In this document: positions 60,162 to 64,000 of the stretch, piece by piece
How the letters are laid out: the number at the start of each line of letters is the position of its first letter
How positions within the stretch are numbered: position 1 is the stretch's first letter
Made by a program: the position numbers and the translations under genes
Assembly: GCF_900626075.1 (NCBI RefSeq)
Contig: NZ_UYZY01000005.1
Location: 186,001-250,000 of the forward strand
Reading direction: 5' to 3'
Length of the DNA stretch: 64,000 bases
From: Clostridium transplantifaecale
GTDB taxonomy: Bacteria > Bacillota > Clostridia > Lachnospirales > Lachnospiraceae
Notes under the pieces: generated by a model
Seen by the model: only the letters and a program-made list of their open reading frames with translations
Database searches by the model: none
What the model was told of the DNA's origin: nothing

Positions 60162-60214
60162 TTATTTATTGTTTAGAAATTTGTTATCAGTATGTTATAT
60201 CATGCGTTTATACT
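60162..60214 (+). promoter_or_regulatory. OmpR-type direct-repeat promoter, site H
   Basis: TTA at 60162, 60173, 60184 and 60195, TATACT at 60209, 14 bp after the last TTA. It precedes the penicillin-binding-protein debris at 60264 and may also feed the orphan response regulator at 60700. Confidence 0.78.
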
Positions 60215-60263
60215 GCTTCATGTTTGTTAGAGCAATTTTATAAAGCGTTTGTTTTTTCACTGA

Positions 60264-60563
60264 ATGGGGGGCACTTTTTTAATAAGACGCTTTTTTACCC
60301 TGCAGGTTTTAGATGGTGAAAGATATCAGCAGGCATTCCAGTCCCAGGTGGAGCGGAATGAGATTTACCCGGGAAGCAGGGGCATCATTTATGACCGGAA
60401 TGACATTGTAGGAAAGACCGGGATTGAACAATCCATGGAGCAGGAGCTGCATGGCAGGAACGGCGGAGAGCAGTTTGACAGCTTGACTGGTGAGTATGTA
60501 TTTGGGGCTTGGGGTGTAGTATTGAATGTGGGGCTTCAGAGGGGAGAACGGGCTCATGTGTAG
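60264..60563 (+). pseudogene. Penicillin-binding protein (PBP2-type) debris
   Basis: RRFFTLQVLDGERYQQAFQ, VERNEIYPGSRGIIYDRN is the dimerisation-domain start of class B penicillin-binding proteins. It then jumps to GKTGIEQSMEQELHGRNGGEQF, normally about 150 residues further on, and the frame ends in unrelated sequence. N-terminal helix, transpeptidase domain and catalytic Ser are missing. In-frame start at 60264 has only a weak ribosome site. Confidence 0.75.
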
Positions 60564-60699
60564 TGTGGTTTGTAATGAGGTTGAACGGAGCAACATACGC
60601 TTAATCCTTGAACAACAGATGAAGCCGGAATAATCTATATGATACCTGGCTGGAGCCATGGTTTCATCTTCCGGATAATGATAGACAGAGGTGACGTAC

Positions 60700-61392
60700 A
60701 TGAATAAGATATTAATTGTAGATGATGATGAACAGGCCGTGAAGTTGGAAAGAGAGCACCTGGAAGCAGAAGGATATGAGGTCAAGGTCCTGGCAGATAG
60801 CAGTCATGTTGTTGGCGAGGTAAAAACAGGCCGATACTGTGCACTACTACTGGAGGTTGTACTTCCCGTTGGAAACGGATTTGAACTATGCCGTAAAGTG
60901 CGCGTGTTTTCAGATATTCCGATTCTTCTGGTGACTGTCAAGGAGAAAGTTGAGGACAAGATACGAGGTCTTACCCTTGGTGCAGATGACTATATTTCAA
61001 AACCCTTCAGCCCTGCGGAAATGGTCGCAAGGGTTCGCACGCATATTCAAATCCATAATATGCTGTTAGAGAAAAGAGACAAGAAGGAGGCAGACATAGA
61101 AATTGGGCAGTTAAAAATATTACCGAAAGAAAGGCGCGTATATGTAAAGGGGAAAGAAAAAATACTTTCAAATAAGGAGTTTGAGCTGCTGCTATACTTT
61201 GCGCAGAATATAGATGCTGTAATTTCTAAAGATACGTTGCTTGAGAAAATATGGGGAGAAAAATCCACTGATAAGACAGCTACAGTAACAGTGCATATAA
61301 ACCGATTACGGGTAAAGATAGAGAAAAAGCCGAATGCCCCTCGATATATCCAGACTATATGGGGGGCTGGATATCGGTTTAGGTCCATGTAG
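60700..61392 (+). CDS. Orphan OmpR-family response regulator with Asp-to-Glu receiver
   Basis: Start 60700 (weak GAGGTGACGTAC site). 230 residues. The receiver keeps the acidic pair VDDDE and Lys in ISKPFSPAEM, but the phospho-acceptor Asp is Glu (CALLLEVVLPVGNGF, about residue 51) and the switch region reads LVTVKEK. A Glu at this place often mimics the phosphorylated state. The DNA-binding domain is intact, with recognition helix TATVTVHINRLRVKIE, nearly the same as in the regulator at 33020. No kinase gene is adjacent. It probably binds the TTA direct repeats without needing phosphorylation. Confidence 0.9.
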   Translation: MNKILIVDDDEQAVKLEREHLEAEGYEVKVLADSSHVVGEVKTGRYCALLLEVVLPVGNGFELCRKVRVFSDIPILLVTVKEKVEDKIRGLTLGADDYISKPFSPAEMVARVRTHIQIHNMLLEKRDKKEADIEIGQLKILPKERRVYVKGKEKILSNKEFELLLYFAQNIDAVISKDTLLEKIWGEKSTDKTATVTVHINRLRVKIEKKPNAPRYIQTIWGAGYRFRSM

Positions 61393-61446
61393 AGTTGTTC
61401 TTTATTTGTATATTTGTATGATACGATTAATAGTTAATTTGTTTTG

Positions 61447-61480
61447 AAACGGCTTCTATATATAATAGAGGCTGTTTTTA
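61447..61480 (+). terminator. Intrinsic terminator after response regulator
   Basis: GCTTCTAT pairs with ATAGAGGC (one G-U), extended by AAAC/GTTT, followed by a T-run. Confidence 0.6.
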
Positions 61481-61533
61481 TTTGTATGGAGTAATTTTAC
61501 AAAAGCTGTTTGTAAGAAAATCGAAAGGGGAGT

Positions 61534-61586
61534 TTAGAAAAAATTTAGCGGTATGTTAGCCCCGTGTTATTTCTATGCTTTAAGAT
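61534..61586 (+). promoter_or_regulatory. OmpR-type direct-repeat promoter, site I
   Basis: TTA at 61534, 61545, 61556 and 61567, TAAGAT at 61581, 14 bp after the last TTA. It drives the cell-wall-binding protein gene at 61626. Confidence 0.78.
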
Positions 61587-61625
61587 GATATTGTTAAAAA
61601 AAACTAATTAAGGAGTTGAAGAATC

Positions 61626-63098
61626 ATGAAGAAAAAAACAAGAGCAGCTGCGATTCTCAGTGCAGCAGCCGTACTATCAGCGGGAGCCGCCTTTACTTCC
61701 CTTGCGGCATGGCAGCAGGAGGAGGGAGCCTGGGTTTTCACAGACAATAGCGGAAACCGTGTAACAGACAGTTGGAGACAGTCCGGCGGAAATTACTATT
61801 ATCTGGACAACGACGGGGTTATGGCAACCGACCGCTGGGTGGATGATTCCTATTATGTGGACGCCAATGGTGTGCGGGTGTCAAACCGGTGGATCCAGGT
61901 GGAGGAAGGAACCGAGGATGCTCCCAATTCTGATGGCGGCTGGTATTACCTGGAATCCAACGGCAGGGCAGCAGCCGACGGCTGGAGAACCATTAATAAT
62001 CAGCGTTACCATTTTGACTCGGACGGAATCATGCAATATGGCTGGTTTAACGATGAGGACAACTTGTACTATCTGGGTGATGAGAATGACGGCGCGGCAA
62101 AAATAGGCTGGCTGCAGCTAGACTATGATGAAGATGATGGACAAGAAGATGGAGAAGTTGCCATGGTAGGTGATGGCGGAACCTGGTTCTATTTTCAGGC
62201 CAATGGAAGAGCGATAAAGGCAACTGGAGACAACAGCTATGTAAATAGGACAATCAATGGCTCCAGATATTATTTTGATGAGAATGGGGCCATGGCAACC
62301 GGCTGGGTAGCGATGGGAGAGAGAAGAGAGGGAGATGCAACAGGAATCAGTACTTTGAAATATTTCGGTGACGCTGACAGCGGCCAGATGGCCAGGGGCT
62401 GGAGATATTTAACGGATGATCCGGAAGATACGGATGATAATAATAATGACTTCAGCTTTGGACCGGCCACGTCAAGCAATGCAACCCCAAGCAATGCGAG
62501 CTACGATGGTGGGGACGGTGCATGGTATTACTTTGACAATAATGGAGTACCGGAATACCTTAATGAGAATTCCAGATCTATTACAGATGCCACTACCAGA
62601 ATCAATGGAAACAGATATTTTTTTGACGAATATGGCCGGATGAAGAGCGGTCTGCTTGGCTTTACATTATCGGACGGAACAACAGTAAGCGCATACTTTG
62701 GCGCTGATGATAGCGATGGAAAGATGAAGACCAGCCGTCAGACCAATGTTATGGAGGAGGACGGGGAACGTTCCACCTTTTACTTCAGCAATAGCGGCAG
62801 CTATACAGGAGAACGCAGCGGATATCTTTACTATCAGGGCAAGCTGGTGCAGGCAGAAGACGGTGAAGATTTTCAGGTATTTGAGGTTGGCGAGCGTCTA
62901 TATCTTGTAAATGAGGCTGGAAGAGTCCAGGACTCCAACCGTATATACAGGGTAGATGGAGAGTACCGGTATGAAGTTAATAACGGAACAATCTATACAG
63001 TAAATGAGAACAGAGAACAGATTGGCGAGGTGACCAGCGGTGAGGCACTGCCAAGCATTGCTTATGAGGAAGTTTATATATTGAATTCTGGAGAGTAA
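61626..63098 (+). CDS. Secreted cell-wall-binding repeat protein
   Basis: A 490-residue protein with a signal peptide (cleavage near SLAAW) and about eight to ten choline-binding-type repeats along its length (GNYYYLDNDGVMATDRW, GGWYYLESNGRAAADGW, SRYYFDENGAMATGW, NRYFFDEYGRMKSG), interrupted by Asp-rich inserts and a Ser/Asn linker. No catalytic domain. It would coat the wall through teichoic-acid or glycan binding. AAGGAG ribosome site. Controlled by OmpR-type promoter I. The collapsed paralogue at 59696 shares both ends. Confidence 0.9.
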   Translation: MKKKTRAAAILSAAAVLSAGAAFTSLAAWQQEEGAWVFTDNSGNRVTDSWRQSGGNYYYLDNDGVMATDRWVDDSYYVDANGVRVSNRWIQVEEGTEDAPNSDGGWYYLESNGRAAADGWRTINNQRYHFDSDGIMQYGWFNDEDNLYYLGDENDGAAKIGWLQLDYDEDDGQEDGEVAMVGDGGTWFYFQANGRAIKATGDNSYVNRTINGSRYYFDENGAMATGWVAMGERREGDATGISTLKYFGDADSGQMARGWRYLTDDPEDTDDNNNDFSFGPATSSNATPSNASYDGGDGAWYYFDNNGVPEYLNENSRSITDATTRINGNRYFFDEYGRMKSGLLGFTLSDGTTVSAYFGADDSDGKMKTSRQTNVMEEDGERSTFYFSNSGSYTGERSGYLYYQGKLVQAEDGEDFQVFEVGERLYLVNEAGRVQDSNRIYRVDGEYRYEVNNGTIYTVNENREQIGEVTSGEALPSIAYEEVYILNSGE

Positions 63099-63118
63099 TA
63101 TACTTACTAGATAAAAAT

Positions 63119-63150
63119 AGAGCCGTTCACATTGCAACGGCTCTTTTTTT
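63119..63150 (+). terminator. Intrinsic terminator
   Basis: AGAGCCGTT pairs with AACGGCTCT over an 8-nt loop, followed by a T-run. It ends the cell-wall protein transcript just before promoter J. Confidence 0.85.
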
Positions 63151-63168
63151 GCAGTTAGAAGTGGAAAT

Positions 63169-63221
63169 TTATATAAAGTTTATCTTTTTGTTATCCCCTT
63201 GTTATTTCTCTGGTCTATGAT
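63169..63221 (+). promoter_or_regulatory. OmpR-type direct-repeat promoter, site J (small RNA 2)
   Basis: TTA at 63169, 63180, 63191 and 63202, TATGAT at 63216, 14 bp after the last TTA. No ORF follows directly; the product is the candidate small RNA at 63228-63331. Confidence 0.78.
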
Positions 63222-63227
63222 ATATTC

Positions 63228-63331
63228 ATACCTGATTCAAGTAGCTTTCTCATAAACTTTTTAAACTAAATTCAATACAATTTCACACATGAAAAATGCG
63301 GATTCTTAGAGGGATAGGAACCGCATTTTTT
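63228..63331 (+). ncRNA. Candidate small RNA 2, controlled by an OmpR-type promoter
   Basis: Predicted start near 63228; the end is at the terminator AAAAATGCGG/CCGCATTTTT (63292-63331), giving about 104 nt. It shares with candidate 1 the segment TTCATACC just after the -10 and GTAGCTTTCTCATAAA (63241-63256) at the same distance, while the rest has diverged. The repeated layout (same promoter type, same 5' motif, own terminator, no ORF) argues for an RNA product. The pyrimidine-rich GCTTTCTC could pair with ribosome sites of targets. Confidence 0.6.
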
Positions 63332-63429
63332 GTATTGGTTCAAGTGAATTGTATATAGATATAGTTTGTTTTATACTGATAAAACATAATAAGATTTAAC
63401 TAAACTATTTTTGGGCAGTGCGCATGGGA

Positions 63430-64000
63430 TGTTTCCTGCTTATACTGGCCGCTGCGATTTACCGCGGCTTAAATGCAGTGCACCAGGAATTGGATGAAAC
63501 AAATGAGCAAAAAAAGAACGAGAAAAAGAAAAAAAGCTTCTGCGTATTTTTACAGGGGCGTCCCTGGCATGTATAGCTGCGACCACCTTGTATTACGGCG
63601 CGCTGATTTATCGTAGCGCCCAGCCCTACAACGGGAAACTATCATGGTATTTAGATGATTTGGCACACAAACGGACGGTTGTCATTGAACATGGAAATCT
63701 ATATGATCATGGCATAGAGGGATTTCTCGGCGATTTGGTTCAGAAGCCGAATCTGCCGGATGAACTGTATCTGGCTACCAGCTTTAATCTTCATTTTTAT
63801 GTAGATGGAACAATCCATACAGTAGAGACATTTTTATGCGGAGAAGATGAGAAGGGGGGGCTTTCATTCCTATCTGATTACTTATGACAGTGACAAATCC
63901 GACAGGTCAACGGTTTATCTGGACGGCACCGTATCGGATCCTCTGAATGAGGAAAAACGATTCCAGCCCATGCGGACCGTACTGGGGCAGGTAAATCTGA
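63430..64000 (+). pseudogene. Membrane-anchored protein with two homopolymer frameshifts, 3' end outside window
   Basis: A hydrophobic start (CFLLILAAAIYRGLNAVHQ) runs into a Lys-rich stretch, where a run of A (about 63530) shifts the frame. The protein continues LLRIFTGASLACIAATTLYYG, RTVVIEHGNLYDHGIEGFLG and VDGTIHTVETFLCGEDEKGG. At a run of seven G (63854-63860) the frame breaks again and continues HSYLITYDSDKSDRSTVYLDG to the window end. I do not recognise the family. It could be decayed, phase-variable or affected by sequencing errors in the runs. Confidence 0.5.

Noticed and set aside
60229..60260. Possible third small-RNA unit after promoter H
   Set aside because: TTCATG and ATAAAGC resemble the other two units, but GTAGCTTTCTC is not preserved and no terminator follows within 150 nt.
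1..64000. CRISPR arrays, tRNA, rRNA, riboswitches, integrase or intact transposase genes
   Set aside because: None could be recognised; the repeats found are MITEs, regulatory half-sites or protein repeats.

Overview
The window is chromosomal DNA of a low-to-mid GC Gram-positive anaerobe. Several things point to Clostridia, most likely Lachnospiraceae of the Enterocloster/Clostridium bolteae type: strong AGGAGG ribosome sites, many lipoproteins, choline-binding-type cell-wall repeats, a beta-glucoside PTS with GH1 enzymes, iron-dependent alcohol dehydrogenases, and many small flavoproteins. No rRNA, tRNA, CRISPR array or intact transposase was found. The species assignment is inference.

Layout. 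0-1.5 kb: an SH3 protein end plus decayed DUF362 and larB fragments. 1.7-11.9 kb: a redox cluster framed by two paralogous LysR regulators, with an iron alcohol dehydrogenase, three flavodoxin-type proteins, an Fe-S flavoprotein-type reductase, two aldo/keto reductases and alpha/beta hydrolases. 11.9-13.4 kb: three esterase and flavodoxin fragments fused by deletions. 13.6-31.1 kb: a MATE exporter, cyclophilin-like lipoproteins, a scattered amino-acid ABC transporter, two C45/linear-amide hydrolases, and a set of adenylate-forming enzyme, ABC ATPase and FtsX permease. 31.2-37.3 kb: a sensor kinase/response regulator pair, a flavoprotein, DUF362 and flavodoxin-like lipoproteins, and a third LysR regulator. 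37.4-44.8 kb: a second MATE exporter and a beta-glucoside PTS/GH1 set. 45-46.3 kb: MerR/flavin reductase and a broken alcohol dehydrogenase. 46.6-48.6 kb: an AT-rich foreign-looking patch with a frameshifted endonuclease-like fragment and an AlbA_2 protein. 48.8-58.9 kb: a second iron alcohol dehydrogenase, cyclophilin-like proteins, a flavoprotein, DUF3737, a MalY-type C-S lyase, an Fe-S aldo/keto reductase, a YraQ-type permease and a large DUF362 lipoprotein. 58.9-64 kb: gene debris, an orphan response regulator, a cell-wall-binding protein and two candidate small RNAs.

The main discovery is regulatory. Ten sites share four (sometimes three) TTA-centred half-sites exactly 11 bp apart, with the last TTA starting 14 bp before a -10 hexamer. 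This is the geometry of promoters activated by OmpR/PhoB-type regulators. One site precedes the kinase/regulator operon, and the two response regulators in the window have nearly identical recognition helices; the orphan has Glu in place of the phosphorylated Asp. Two of these promoters (59.4 and 63.2 kb) do not lead into a gene but into about 90-104 nt units that share a 16-nt motif near the 5' end and end in intrinsic terminators. They look like a pair of regulator-controlled small RNAs, similar in logic to the CiaR-dependent csRNAs of streptococci.

A second, independent family of seven promoters has the invariant core AATATArGyATTTG overlapping the -35 and exactly 17 bp to the -10. One copy lies between the third lysR gene and the divergent MATE gene, so that LysR is the natural candidate regulator. 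Four genes carry both promoter types in tandem.

A 150-153 bp palindromic element with GTAAC termini occurs in four full copies, each with an 8-bp target duplication (three perfect, one 7/8), plus one remnant at a deletion junction. It behaves as a MITE, probably moved by an IS66-like transposase.
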